64,000 nucleotides of DNA from Bacillus licheniformis DSM 13 = ATCC 14580 (GCF_000011645.1 NC_006270.3:3308501-3372500), one strand, 5' to 3'. Positions 43,007 to 52,792 are shown, counted from the stretch's first letter. The notes: generated by a model from the letters alone, not told the origin. Made by a program: numbers and translations.

Positions 43007-44497
43007 TTATAATGTGACGCCTGTTTTAAATATCGCAAGCTCCCTGAAATCGTTTATCTCATTGTTCAGCTGCCTGCCGCTTGCGACTTCGATCAAATAC
43101 GCTGTCAGCTCCTTCAAAACGTCATCTTCTGATCGGTCTTCGAGCACCTTTCCCGCATTAAAATCGATCCAATGGCGCTTTGCCTCATAAATCGCCGTAT
43201 TTGTCGAAATTTTCATCGTCGGCACAAAGGTGCCAAAAGGAGTTCCCCGTCCTGTCGTAAATAAAACGATTTGACACCCTGCAGCGGCCAGTGCGGATGA
43301 AGCAACAAGGTCATTTCCCGGAGCACTCAGCAGGTTCAGCCCTTTCTTTTTCAAAACGTCCCCGTATTCAAGGACATCCGCCACCTTTGAAGTGCCGGCT
43401 TTTTGCGTACAGCCGAGCGATTTATCTTCCAATGTCGTAATGCCGCCCGCTTTGTTTCCCGGAGACGGGTTTTCATAGACGGGCTGCCTGTGATCGATAA
43501 AGTACTGTTTAAAATCGTTGATTAAGCGGACAATTTTATGAAACACTTCCTCATTTTCAGCCCGCTCCATCAATAGCGTTTCTGCCCCAAACATTTCAGG
43601 CACTTCTGTCAACACCGCCGTTCCCCCTTGGGCGATCAGAAAATCGGAGAGCCGGCCGAGCAGCGGGTTCGCGGTAATGCCGGAAAATCCATCAGATCCG
43701 CCGCACTTCAAACCGATTTTCAGTTCAGAAAGCGGAACATCTTCGCGGTGGTCACCTTTTGCATGCTTATAAATTTCCTTTAACAGTTTGACGCCTTCCG
43801 TGACTTCGTTTGATACCTCTTGGGAAAGCAGAAACTTGACCCGGCTGTGATCGTAATCGCCGAGCGCTTCGCGGAATTCGTGAATGCTGTTGTTTTCACA
43901 GCCGAGCCCCAGCACAAGGACACCGCCTGCATTCGGGTGGTTGACGGCATTCGCCAAAATCGTTCTCGTGTTGATATGATCGTCGCCAAGCTGTGAACAG
44001 CCGTACTGATGCTTTAATACGTGAACGCTTTCAAAAGGGGCGATGGAGCCGACCTCAGCCTTAAATTCTTTGATGATCAGCTCTGCAATGCCATTTACAC
44101 AGCCGACAGTCGGGACGATCCATAGCTCGTTTCTGATCCCGGTTTTTCCGTCTTTTCGTTTAAAGCCTTTAAATGTAAGCGGTTCTTTTTGATAGCGGTT
44201 TTCCGTAAACTTCGGCTTGTAGCTGTATTCTTCGACACCGCCCAAATTCGTTTTCACATTTTTCGTGTGCACCCACTCTCCCGTCTGAATCATTTCAGTG
44301 GCGTGCCCGATCGGAAAGCCGTATTTGATGACGTTTTCATTTTCAGCGATGTCTTTTAAAGCAAACTTATGGCCTTTCAAAATCGGTTCCTTGATCACGA
44401 TGGTTCGTTCTCCGACAGTGACCGTTTCACCGGTCTGCAATTCTCTTAACGCAATGCCGACATTATCTTGAGGATTGATCATCAAGCAGTCTTTCAT
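43007..44497 (-). CDS. uxaA: Altronate dehydratase UxaA (496 aa)
   Basis: The N-terminal SAF domain (about 1-90) is followed by the large galactarate/altronate dehydratase domain with GCVNGIAELI, LKCGGSDGFSGITANP and STNTAIYEAKRHWIDFNAG. Dehydrates D-altronate to 2-keto-3-deoxygluconate in galacturonate catabolism; usually iron-dependent. Its ATG overlaps the uxaB stop by one base (TAATG). Full family length. Confidence 0.95.
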   Translation of the reverse strand: MKDCLMINPQDNVGIALRELQTGETVTVGERTIVIKEPILKGHKFALKDIAENENVIKYGFPIGHATEMIQTGEWVHTKNVKTNLGGVEEYSYKPKFTENRYQKEPLTFKGFKRKDGKTGIRNELWIVPTVGCVNGIAELIIKEFKAEVGSIAPFESVHVLKHQYGCSQLGDDHINTRTILANAVNHPNAGGVLVLGLGCENNSIHEFREALGDYDHSRVKFLLSQEVSNEVTEGVKLLKEIYKHAKGDHREDVPLSELKIGLKCGGSDGFSGITANPLLGRLSDFLIAQGGTAVLTEVPEMFGAETLLMERAENEEVFHKIVRLINDFKQYFIDHRQPVYENPSPGNKAGGITTLEDKSLGCTQKAGTSKVADVLEYGDVLKKKGLNLLSAPGNDLVASSALAAAGCQIVLFTTGRGTPFGTFVPTMKISTNTAIYEAKRHWIDFNAGKVLEDRSEDDVLKELTAYLIEVASGRQLNNEINDFRELAIFKTGVTL

Positions 44498-45966
44498 TAC
44501 ATGTCCCCCAGCTCAGCCATTTGGCTTTTCATCATTTTTTCCAGCGCCTTCCTCATTCCCGTTTGTTTCATGTCCCTTAAATATTCAGCCGTCTTGTCCG
44601 TCAATCCGGGCATGTCGTTCAGATTTTGCCCCCACACTTTTTCAAACCCAAGAACATGGAATGCGATGTTCGAAACGTCTGTCTCTTCCGTCCAGAGCCG
44701 TTTGAGGAAAGCCAGCACCTCATCGTCGTCAGACAGCGGAATGGCCCCATCATCCCCATCCCGTTGGCCTCGGTAAAAATAAATTAAGGCGCTTAAAGCA
44801 AATACGGTTCGAGCCGGAAGTTTGCCTGTTCGTTCCGCATATTCCATTAAGACGGGCAAATTTCTGACTTTGAATTTTGCAAAGGAATTTAAGGAAATAT
44901 CGATCAGCTTGTGACGGATAAACGGGTTTTTAAAGCGGTCGAGAATCTCTTCCACGTAGTTGTCAAGCTCGCTATCGGGCATATCGATCGTCTCGAGCAC
45001 CTCCCGCTGGATCAGCTCTTTCACAAATGAGCCGATAAGCTCGTCTTCAGCCGCTTCGCGAACCGTCTCAAGGCCTGCCAAATAAGCGACCGGCGTCATC
45101 GCGGTATGGGCGCCGTTTAAAATTCTCACTTTTCTTATCCTGTACGGCGTCACATCCTGGACAAACTCGACATTCAGACCGGCCTCATGAAGCGGAAGCT
45201 CGTCTCGAAGCCATTTCGGCCCTTCAATCACGAACAAATGATACGGCTCCGCCTTCACCATCAAGGAATCGTGATAGCCGGCCGCCTCTTCAAGCCGGTG
45301 TGCATTTTCTTTCGGGAATCCCGGTACGATCCTGTCCACAAGCGTATTGCAGAACACGTTTGCCTCTTCAAGCCAATCGATGAACCCTTGTTCAAGCGCC
45401 CACGCGTTTGTATAGCGCAGCACAATGTCTTTCAGTATTTTCCCGTTATCCTCAAGCAGCTCACACGGGAGGATCACCAGACCTTTTTCCCTGCTTCCTT
45501 GAAAAGTCATGTATCGTCTGTATAAAAGTGCAGTCAGCTTCCCTGGATAGCTTTTCTGCGGACGGTCGGACAGACGGTCTTCCTCGATATAAATGATGCC
45601 GGCCTCTGTCGTATTTGAAAATACAAACCGCAAATCCGGCAGATCGGCCAGCTCCATAAATTCATCATAATGCTCATAGCTGCTGACGACTCTGCTGATT
45701 GATGTAATGACAGCAGAATCGCGAACCTCCCGTCCTTCCCGGAAACCTTCAAGATAAAGCGTGTAAAGCCCATCCTGTTCTTGAAAGGCCGTTACTGAAC
45801 CGCGGCGCGGAGGCACGACGACGGCACTGCCGTTAAAATCGGTTTCTTCATTCAATCTATGAATCTGCCAGTCAATAAACCCCCTCATAAAGTTACCTTC
45901 CCCGATTTGCAAAATCCGTTCGGGGCGGCTCGGCTTAGACCTTATCCGTTTGGACAGCCTCTCCAT
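44497..45966 (-). CDS. uxaB: Tagaturonate reductase (altronate oxidoreductase) UxaB (489 aa)
   Basis: Mannitol dehydrogenase-type polyol/sugar-acid dehydrogenase with N-terminal nucleotide motif RILQIGEGNFMRGFIDWQIH and the catalytic region KVRILNGAHTAMTPVAYLAG (conserved Lys, Asn and His). Reduces tagaturonate to altronate with NADH. ATG at 45966 follows GAGGAGGGG; an open frame extends 11 codons upstream without a site. Between exuR and uxaA as in B. subtilis. Confidence 0.94.
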   Translation of the reverse strand: MERLSKRIRSKPSRPERILQIGEGNFMRGFIDWQIHRLNEETDFNGSAVVVPPRRGSVTAFQEQDGLYTLYLEGFREGREVRDSAVITSISRVVSSYEHYDEFMELADLPDLRFVFSNTTEAGIIYIEEDRLSDRPQKSYPGKLTALLYRRYMTFQGSREKGLVILPCELLEDNGKILKDIVLRYTNAWALEQGFIDWLEEANVFCNTLVDRIVPGFPKENAHRLEEAAGYHDSLMVKAEPYHLFVIEGPKWLRDELPLHEAGLNVEFVQDVTPYRIRKVRILNGAHTAMTPVAYLAGLETVREAAEDELIGSFVKELIQREVLETIDMPDSELDNYVEEILDRFKNPFIRHKLIDISLNSFAKFKVRNLPVLMEYAERTGKLPARTVFALSALIYFYRGQRDGDDGAIPLSDDDEVLAFLKRLWTEETDVSNIAFHVLGFEKVWGQNLNDMPGLTDKTAEYLRDMKQTGMRKALEKMMKSQMAELGDM

Positions 45967-46026
45967 TTCAATCCCCTCCTCATTTCTGCACACGTTCACA
46001 TTTTACAGCGCATCAAAAAAATGATG

Positions 46027-47025
46027 CTATAGATGCTTAACTGAATTGCGAATGATCAGCTCCGTGCTGATGAGCGTCTGCCCGCCTTCTGCCTGCGGGT
46101 TTTCGATCAATGACAGCAGGCTTTCCGCACCAAGCATGCTGATTTTTTCAGTCGGTTTTTTTACCGTCGTCAATGACGGTGTCGTATACGCCGAAAATCC
46201 GCTATCGTCAAAGCCGATAATCGACATATTGTCAGGACAGCGTTTCCCGTTTGCATAGAGGGCGTTCATCGCGCCGATCGCCATATCATCATTGGCGCAA
46301 AACAGGGCTGTCGGAGGATTCTTCAGCTTTAGCAGCGTTTCAGCCGCGCGAAAGCCGCTTTGCATCGTATAATCGCCTTGAACGAGGTATTCGCCGGGCA
46401 TATCAAGGTTTGAGTCGCGAAGCGCGCGAAGAAAGCCTCCTTTCCTTTCTTGAGACGATTTAAAGCCTTCTTTCCCCTGCACCATGGCGATCTGTTTGTG
46501 GCCGTTTTTGATCAAGTATGAAGCAGCGAGGAAAGCGCCCTCGTGTTCATTCGCCAGTATATTGACAACGGAGTGCCCTTCGATTTTTCTGTTCAGCACG
46601 ACGACCGGAATATTCTGTTTGAGGACATGCTCAATAAAAGCCTGATCCTGTTCGCTTTGGCTGATTAAAATCATGCCGTCATAGCGGTTGCGGTGAATGG
46701 ATGACAAATCATGATAATCGTCGATTCCCCTGACAACCATATTATAGTTTTCATCGATCACCTTGTTGACGCCGCGCAGGATGTCTGCAAAGAAACTTGA
46801 AGACGTCCCGTCTGTCAGGCTTGTTAAAAACAGGCCGATCGTAAAAGACTTTTGCGTGACAAGGCTTTTCGCATTAAAATTCGGTTTATAATTCATTTCG
46901 GCTGCGATGTCGAGTATTTTCTTTTTCGTGTTCTCTTTTATCAGCGGACTGTTGTTCAGCGCTCTGGATACTGTGGTGTGCGATACATTCGCCAGCCTGG
47001 CGATATCTTTAATCGTTACTGACAT
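46027..47025 (-). CDS. exuR: LacI family hexuronate-utilisation repressor ExuR (332 aa)
   Basis: LacI helix-turn-helix at the N-terminus (VTIKDIARLANVSHTTVSRA, LNNSPLIKENT hinge) and a sugar-binding effector domain (IGLFLTSLTDG, SIIGFDDSGFSAYTTPSLTT). The order transporter-exuR-uxaB-uxaA equals B. subtilis, where ExuR represses galacturonate genes. It is expected to bind the twin palindromes upstream of uxaC. KdgR, the related pectin regulator, is the alternative name but its usual neighbours (kdgK, kdgA) are absent. Confidence 0.87.
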   Translation of the reverse strand: MSVTIKDIARLANVSHTTVSRALNNSPLIKENTKKKILDIAAEMNYKPNFNAKSLVTQKSFTIGLFLTSLTDGTSSSFFADILRGVNKVIDENYNMVVRGIDDYHDLSSIHRNRYDGMILISQSEQDQAFIEHVLKQNIPVVVLNRKIEGHSVVNILANEHEGAFLAASYLIKNGHKQIAMVQGKEGFKSSQERKGGFLRALRDSNLDMPGEYLVQGDYTMQSGFRAAETLLKLKNPPTALFCANDDMAIGAMNALYANGKRCPDNMSIIGFDDSGFSAYTTPSLTTVKKPTEKISMLGAESLLSLIENPQAEGGQTLISTELIIRNSVKHL

Positions 47026-47104
47026 TGTTTTTTACCCGCCTTTTCTTGCTGTTGTTACCATCAGTTTACCATATCAAAAGCGCTTTTTAGAAAGTGAATT
47101 TCCG

Positions 47105-48493
47105 CTATGTTCTCGCTTTGATTTCCGCGACCATTTCGGCGTGCTTCTGATCCGTCAAACGGTACAGGTAGCCGAGAACGAGAATGGCCGCCGTCAGCGC
47201 TGCTGCCGGATACAAAAGGAGAATCGCTTTAATGCCGAGCAGCGTCCCCGCTTTTTGGGCCGCATTCGGCACATAGCCGATGATGCTGAGACCGATCCCT
47301 GACAGGAAGCCGGAGAGCGACTGAGCCAGCTTTCTCGAAAAATTAAACAGCGAGTATACCGTTCCTTCTTTCCGTTCCCCTGTTCTCCACTCGCCGTAAT
47401 CGATCGCATCTGATACGAATGCCCAGGTGATTCCGTTCGGAATGCTGATGCCGATGAAGGCGATGCTTGCGAGAATCGTAAAAACAAAGACATTGCCCGG
47501 TGCGAAAAAATTGATCAGATCGGCACAGACAGAAACCGCGAGCCCCAAAATGGCGGTATGCTTTTTCCCAAAAAGCTTCACGAGCTTCGGCAGCATGATG
47601 ACGCCGATAAAGGATGAGCCGATGATGATGAAATTCATGTAGGCCATCAGTTCGGCGTTCCCGAGGTTATACTGCGCGAAATAAATCAGCATCGCGGATT
47701 TAAGGTTATAGGCTGAAATCGTAAAAATTGTCATGAATATTAGCGTAAGGAGCGGCTTGTTCGTAAAAAACGTCTTTGAAATCGCTTTGAATGTCACTTT
47801 TTCCTGTTTGTACTTCTCATCTTTTACGACGATCCGTTCCTGACAGTTCCTGTAGCAAATGTAGAAAAACAACACACCCAGAAAAGACATCAGCCCCATG
47901 ACGACCGGATAGGCAACCGCAGGGTTGTCAAACCTGACAATCATCGGGATGACAACAATGCTCGTCACAAACAGGGCGCCCAGCGAGCCGGCTTGGCGAA
48001 AGGAAGCAAGCGAAGTCCGTTCCACCGAGTTTTGCGTCATGGCAGCCCCGAGCGAGCCGTAAGGGATGTTGACAAAGGAATAGCCGAGACCCCAAAGCAT
48101 GTATGAGGCATAAGCGTAGATGAGTTTGCCCGTCGGTGACAGATTCGGCGAGATGAAGGTCAATATCGTCAAAATCGCAAGCACAAAGCTTCCGTATAGC
48201 AGATACGGCCTGAATTTGCCTTTCGGGCCGATATTCTTCCTGTAGTCGATCGATGTTCCCACAATCGGATCGACAAAAGCGGCGAAAAGTTTGCTCACAA
48301 GAAAAATGCCTCCGGCTGCCGCCGCCGGAATGCCGGCAACATCCGTAAAAAACTTCAGAAGATAGAGCTGTCCAAGGTCAAACATAAATCCGTTCCCAAA
48401 ATCTCCAAAACCGTAAGAAACCTTTTCTTTTAAACTTAATTTCTCTTGAGTGACGGCGACTGTTTCGGTTTGTTTGTTCGTCGATATTTCCAT
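47105..48493 (-). CDS. yjmB: Hexuronate:cation symporter YjmB, GPH family (462 aa)
   Basis: Twelve predicted membrane helices of the glycoside-pentoside-hexuronide symporter family, with the MelB-like stretches YGFGDFGNGFMFDLGQLYLL and KLFAAFVDPIVGTSIDY. Probably imports galacturonate, glucuronate or short oligomers with a cation. It sits between uxaC and exuR as in B. subtilis. exuT and the glucuronate branch genes (uxuA, yjmC-F) of the B. subtilis operon are missing here. Confidence 0.9.
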   Translation of the reverse strand: MEISTNKQTETVAVTQEKLSLKEKVSYGFGDFGNGFMFDLGQLYLLKFFTDVAGIPAAAAGGIFLVSKLFAAFVDPIVGTSIDYRKNIGPKGKFRPYLLYGSFVLAILTILTFISPNLSPTGKLIYAYASYMLWGLGYSFVNIPYGSLGAAMTQNSVERTSLASFRQAGSLGALFVTSIVVIPMIVRFDNPAVAYPVVMGLMSFLGVLFFYICYRNCQERIVVKDEKYKQEKVTFKAISKTFFTNKPLLTLIFMTIFTISAYNLKSAMLIYFAQYNLGNAELMAYMNFIIIGSSFIGVIMLPKLVKLFGKKHTAILGLAVSVCADLINFFAPGNVFVFTILASIAFIGISIPNGITWAFVSDAIDYGEWRTGERKEGTVYSLFNFSRKLAQSLSGFLSGIGLSIIGYVPNAAQKAGTLLGIKAILLLYPAAALTAAILVLGYLYRLTDQKHAEMVAEIKART

Positions 48494-48528
48494 GAAAAAG
48501 CAGCTCCTCTGCTAGCCAATTTGTGAAT

Positions 48529-49950
48529 CTAAGCTTTCAAACGATCTTTCACTTCAAACTGGAAATAGTGTTTTGCATTTTCGTAGCAGATCCCTTTTAC
48601 GATCCGGCCCAGCAGTTCGATATCATCCGGCGCTTCGCCGTTCTCAACCCATGTGCCGATAACATCGCAGAGCAGGCGCCTGAAATATTCGTGTCTTGTG
48701 TAGGAAAGAAAGCTGCGCGAATCAGTCAGCATACCGATAAAACGGCTCAATAGACCGATGTTGGCAAGCGATTTCATTTGTTCGAGCATGCCGTCTTTCG
48801 TATCGTTGAACCACCAGGCGGTACCGTGCTGGATTTTCCCCGGTATCCGGCCGTCCTGGAAGCTTCCGCAAAGGCTTGAAATCACGACATTGTCCCGCGG
48901 GTTTAAAGAATACAAGATCGTTTTTGGCAGCGCATCTTTTCGATCAAGAGAATCGAGAAAGCTGCACAAAGGCTTTGCGATATCCTGATCATTAATCGCA
49001 TCATATCCCGTATCAGGCCCGAGCTTCCGGTACATTTTGCTGCTGTTGTTGCGGAGGGCGTTAATGTGGAGCTGCATCGCCCAGCCCTTCTCCGCATAGC
49101 ATGTTCCCAAAAAGTGCAAGGTCAAGGATTTGAATTTGCACTCTTCCTCAGGCGAGGCGCTTTCCCCGTTCATCACCTTTGCAAAAATCGGGCGCACTTC
49201 GCTCTCATCTGTTTCCGTGTACATCATTTGATTGATGGCATGATCCGATATCCGTCCGCCTGCTTCATGGAAAAAGTCAATTCTGTTTTTAAGCGCTTTC
49301 AAAAAATCGTCATAATTCGCTATCTTCATACCGCTAGCTGTTTCAAGCTTTCTCACCCAGGCGGCAAAACCCTCTTGATTGATTTCCATCGCCTTGTCTG
49401 GCCTAAATCCAGGTAAAACGCTTACATTAAAGTCTTCATCTTTCAGCTTTACATGATATTCAAGACTGTCTGTGGGGTCATCTGTCGTGACAACCGTTTC
49501 AACGTTTGATTTTTCAATCAAGTCTCTGGCGCCGAACCCTCCTCCGGCCAGCTGTTCGTTAACCCGCTCCCAAATATGCGGCGCGCTCTTTTCATCAAGC
49601 CGGTCATCGATGCCGAAAAACCTCCTCAGCTCCAAATGGGTCCAATGATAGAGCGGGTTTCCAATCGTCATCGGAACCGTTCTTGCCCAGGCGCTGAATT
49701 TCTCCTCGTCTGACGCATCTCCTGTAATAAACTCTTCGGATATTCCATTGGCCCTCATTGCTCTCCACTTGTAGTGATCACCGTAGAGCCATACTTCGGT
49801 CAGGTTTTTAAACGTTTTGTTTTCGTAAATCTCCTTCGGGCTCAAGTGGCAGTGGTAGTCGATGATCGGCATTCCTTTTGCATACTGATGGTACAACACT
49901 TTCGACGTTTCATTCGTTAAAAGAAAATCGTCATTCAAAAACGGCTTCAC
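48529..49950 (-). CDS. uxaC: Uronate isomerase UxaC (473 aa)
   Basis: Amidohydrolase-superfamily glucuronate/galacturonate isomerase: MPIIDYHCHLSPKEIYENK (metal-binding HCH), VVTTDDPTDSLEYH, and the C-terminal MLTDSRSFLSYTRHEYFRR with its conserved Asp. Converts galacturonate to tagaturonate, the first intracellular step. Starts GTG (49948-49950) after AAAGGTGGAG. First gene of the operon, downstream of two operator palindromes. Confidence 0.95.
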   Translation of the reverse strand: MKPFLNDDFLLTNETSKVLYHQYAKGMPIIDYHCHLSPKEIYENKTFKNLTEVWLYGDHYKWRAMRANGISEEFITGDASDEEKFSAWARTVPMTIGNPLYHWTHLELRRFFGIDDRLDEKSAPHIWERVNEQLAGGGFGARDLIEKSNVETVVTTDDPTDSLEYHVKLKDEDFNVSVLPGFRPDKAMEINQEGFAAWVRKLETASGMKIANYDDFLKALKNRIDFFHEAGGRISDHAINQMMYTETDESEVRPIFAKVMNGESASPEEECKFKSLTLHFLGTCYAEKGWAMQLHINALRNNSSKMYRKLGPDTGYDAINDQDIAKPLCSFLDSLDRKDALPKTILYSLNPRDNVVISSLCGSFQDGRIPGKIQHGTAWWFNDTKDGMLEQMKSLANIGLLSRFIGMLTDSRSFLSYTRHEYFRRLLCDVIGTWVENGEAPDDIELLGRIVKGICYENAKHYFQFEVKDRLKA

Positions 49951-49978
49951 AGAATCTCCACCTTTCTTTATTTATAAA

Positions 49979-49992
49979 TGTTAACGTTAACA
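49979..49992. promoter_or_regulatory. Promoter-proximal ExuR-type operator
   Basis: TGTTAACGTTAACA is a perfect 14-base palindrome with a LacI-family central CG, 29 bases before uxaC. Confidence 0.75.
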
Positions 49993-50010
49993 AAACCATC
50001 TGCAGCATAA

Positions 50011-50024
50011 TGTGAACGTTAACA
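50011..50024. promoter_or_regulatory. Distal ExuR-type operator
   Basis: TGTGAACGTTAACA is the same motif with one changed base, centred 32 bases (about three helical turns) from the proximal site, which would allow cooperative binding on one face of the DNA. Confidence 0.72.
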
Positions 50025-50078
50025 TTTAATCTTATTTTATACTAACCGCGCCTTCTTTTCCATTATTTTCTCAACATA

Positions 50079-50117
50079 AAAGAAGCCTAAAGGCAATAAC
50101 CTTTGGCTTCTTCTTTT
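50079..50117. terminator. Terminator after yvrG
   Basis: AAGAAGCC..AAAGG and CCTTT..GGCTTCTT arms with a one-base bulge around CAATAA; T-runs on both strands. Confidence 0.82.
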
Positions 50118-50126
50118 TCATACCGC

Positions 50127-51884
50127 TTATTTGGCGGCTTTAGGGTTTTTCTTAAATTCCATCGTAATTTCCGTCCCTCGGCCTGTCCGGCTGTCAACTG
50201 CGATGCAGCCGTCGTGCAGGTGGACAAGTTCCAAAGAAATAGCAAGGCCGAGACCGCTTCCTTCTGTCGCATCTTTTGTATGCGTTCCCCTGTAGTAGCG
50301 GTTGAATAAATTTGAGACGGTTTCAGAGTCCATGCCTCTTCCGTTGTCTTGAATTTTAAGAATAATATATTGCTTGGATTCTTCAAGGATCACCTTGATG
50401 TCAGTGCCTTTTTTGTTATGCTTGACGGCGTTGGCGAGGAGGTTTTCCAAGACTCTTCGGAACCAGCCCCTGTCTATCGCAAACTCGGTATCTACTTGCT
50501 TGTATTCAAAAGACACGTTGTACCCTTCTGAAAATGAATGGCGCTTAAACTCCTCAACGAAGCTCTTTAAAAACGGCACGAGCCTCACTGTCTGGCGTTT
50601 AATCGGCAAAGCGTCGTTTTTCAGCCTGTACGTCAAGTTCAAGTCTTCGATTAGCTGTGACATGTAGTCCGACTTTTCTTTCATCGCCTGGCCGATTTCG
50701 CGGATTTCCTCTTTTGACCACTCATAGTTTGGAGACTCCAGCATCATGCTGTAGCCGTAAATCGTGCTGAGCGGCGTTTTTAAGTCATGGGAGAGCCCTG
50801 CGATCCATTCCTCCCGGGTCGTTTGGATTTTCTTGCGGTTTTGCTCGTCTTTTTTCAGCGTTTCCGTCAGCTGCTCCATCGATTCAAACACTTCTGTGAA
50901 CAGCCGGTACGGCTGTTTTCGCTTCCCTTTTTTGTTCCGGCTTCGCGGGCGGCCTTTCCGGTTTCTCGGTTCTTCAAATCGCCCTTTTGAAAGGTTGACG
51001 ATCCATTTAATCGTATGGATGATCGGCATGCCGAATCTGAAAGAATACCAAATGGTCATAGAAGACATCAATAAGATCAGAACGCCGATCACGATGAGAA
51101 CGATTTTTAAAGCGAGCCCGATCATCGTCCTGTTGAACTCATGATCCGGATTAAAAATCGGGTTCGGCGTAGCGGCGATCAGCCATTCTGTCGCGCTTAA
51201 TCGCCTGTATGAAAACTCGTGCTCGTAGTTCCATGGCTTTGATCCGTATTTTAAAAGCTCCAGCTCATTGATTCCCTGGCTGTAATCTATGTCCTGGTAG
51301 ATCGAGTCCAGCATTTTCCCTTTTTCGCTGAACAAATAGACGGACCCTTTGTTTTTCTTAATGAAATCAAGCGTGCTTTTTTTATAGGAAGAAAGGTCTG
51401 CCATATCCTTCTCTTCTTTTTCCAAATAGGACAGGATCGTATCGCTTTTCGACTCCCATCCGAATAAAATCACGTAGTCTTCACCATTGAAATTGGCAGA
51501 CCAGAAGTTGACTTGATATTTTTTAATTCTTTTTTTATCAAAAACGGATACCAGGTCTTCCCTGTGGTACTGCCTCTGAATTTCCGCAGGAAGACGGTAG
51601 GAATAAACGGTTTTCTCCTTGCCGTCTAATATTTGAAGCCAGCCTCCCTGTTTGTCGATAGCCGATTTCAAGATATCTTCGATCTGCCAATTGTTATTGT
51701 CATCCACGCTGACCCAGCTTTCAAACGTGTCTGAAGTGGCTTTTGCCAAGCCTGTATCCGCTTCGCTCTCGCTTAATCGGAGAGCGAAAAAAATGAAGGA
51801 TAACAGCAAGGTCGCGAGAACAAGACCGAGAATCAAAAAAATCTGACTGACAAAGTGGAGAACGAGCTTTCCTCTGAGCTTCAT
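50127..51884 (-). CDS. yvrG: Sensor histidine kinase YvrG (585 aa)
   Basis: Two membrane helices (about 12-35 and 257-280) flank a large external sensor domain of about 220 residues. HAMP-like linker with a basic stretch (GRPRSRNKKGKRKQPYR), phospho-acceptor His366 (IAGLSHDLKTPL) and HATPase domain (GSGLGLAISLELV). In B. subtilis YvrG-YvrHb controls cell-surface and lantibiotic-related genes. Start overlaps the yvrH stop (ATGA). Confidence 0.9.
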   Translation of the reverse strand: MKLRGKLVLHFVSQIFLILGLVLATLLLSFIFFALRLSESEADTGLAKATSDTFESWVSVDDNNNWQIEDILKSAIDKQGGWLQILDGKEKTVYSYRLPAEIQRQYHREDLVSVFDKKRIKKYQVNFWSANFNGEDYVILFGWESKSDTILSYLEKEEKDMADLSSYKKSTLDFIKKNKGSVYLFSEKGKMLDSIYQDIDYSQGINELELLKYGSKPWNYEHEFSYRRLSATEWLIAATPNPIFNPDHEFNRTMIGLALKIVLIVIGVLILLMSSMTIWYSFRFGMPIIHTIKWIVNLSKGRFEEPRNRKGRPRSRNKKGKRKQPYRLFTEVFESMEQLTETLKKDEQNRKKIQTTREEWIAGLSHDLKTPLSTIYGYSMMLESPNYEWSKEEIREIGQAMKEKSDYMSQLIEDLNLTYRLKNDALPIKRQTVRLVPFLKSFVEEFKRHSFSEGYNVSFEYKQVDTEFAIDRGWFRRVLENLLANAVKHNKKGTDIKVILEESKQYIILKIQDNGRGMDSETVSNLFNRYYRGTHTKDATEGSGLGLAISLELVHLHDGCIAVDSRTGRGTEITMEFKKNPKAAK

Positions 51885-52609
51885 CCTTCGCTCTCTTTTC
51901 GTGCAGGATTGGGAACGAACTTATATCCAAGGCCGCGAATCGTGACAATATATTCGGGGCTGCTCGGGTCTTTTTCGATTTTCTCCCTCAGCTTTCTGAT
52001 ATGTACCATGACGGTGTTGCTGTCTCCATAAGATGGAACGCCCCACACTTTTTCATAAATTTGATCCTTGGAAAGCACCCTGTTCGGATGATCGCAAAAA
52101 TATTGCAGGAGCTGGAGCAGCTGCGCCGAGCAGCTGACCGTTTCGCCGTCCACGATCAGCTCCGCAAAGTCGGGATGAAATATAAAGCGTTCATATTCGT
52201 AGGCTGAAGATACTGAAGCAGCTGCAACTTCTTTATGTATATACGTTCTTTTTAAATGGGCTTTAATCCTGGCGATTAATTCCAGAGGATTAAAAGGTTT
52301 TGTAATATAATCATCAGCCCCGTAGGCAAAACCCGACAGTTTATCGAGATCGGATGTTTTCGCCGTCAAGAAGAAGATCGGAGCGTTGGTGTGCCGCCTG
52401 ATTTCAGGAGATACATCAAATCCTGTCTGTCCCGGCATCATGACATCGAGAAGTATTAAGTGCACGGTGTCCTTTTTCACGATGTCGAGCGCTTCTTCTG
52501 CGCTGCTTGCGGTCAGAACTTCTGAAAATCCTTCCTTCGTGAGGACGCGCTTGACCATTTGAACAATGGCGTCTTCGTCGTCCACAATCAAAATTGTCGC
52601 ATTTTCCAA
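51881..52609 (-). CDS. yvrH: Response regulator YvrH (242 aa)
   Basis: OmpR-type: receiver with acidic VDDED (9-13), Asp55 (LLDVMMPGQ), Lys in TKPFNP, and a C-terminal winged helix (MVHIRKLREKIEKD, GLGYKFVPN). Partner of YvrG in a two-gene operon. ATG preceded by AAAGGAAG-type site. The B. subtilis neighbour yvrI (sigma-like factor) is not present nearby. Confidence 0.9.
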   Translation of the reverse strand: MENATILIVDDEDAIVQMVKRVLTKEGFSEVLTASSAEEALDIVKKDTVHLILLDVMMPGQTGFDVSPEIRRHTNAPIFFLTAKTSDLDKLSGFAYGADDYITKPFNPLELIARIKAHLKRTYIHKEVAAASVSSAYEYERFIFHPDFAELIVDGETVSCSAQLLQLLQYFCDHPNRVLSKDQIYEKVWGVPSYGDSNTVMVHIRKLREKIEKDPSSPEYIVTIRGLGYKFVPNPARKESEG

Positions 52610-52754
52610 AATCCTTCTTTCCTTTCTGTCTATATCATGTATTTTATATCCTCATCTTACCATCTATTATATCTATATCGGCACACATTTTCTGATTTTA
52701 AAGTAAAAATAAACTTTTTTAGAAATGATTTTTTACTTTACGAAATCATGGAAT

Positions 52755-52788
52755 AAAAAAACAGACATCTGTCCGATGTCTGTCCAGA
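52755..52788 (-). terminator. Terminator of the fhuBGC operon
   Basis: ACAGACATC (52761-52769) and GATGTCTGT (52775-52783), loop TGTCC; on the minus strand seven T follow. Confidence 0.88.
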
Positions 52789-52792
52789 TTGT

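Noticed and set aside
47087..47098. AAAAGCGCTTTT palindrome between yjmB and exuR
   Set aside because: Looks like a LacI/CcpA core, but it misses three cre positions and no nearby promoter is clear.
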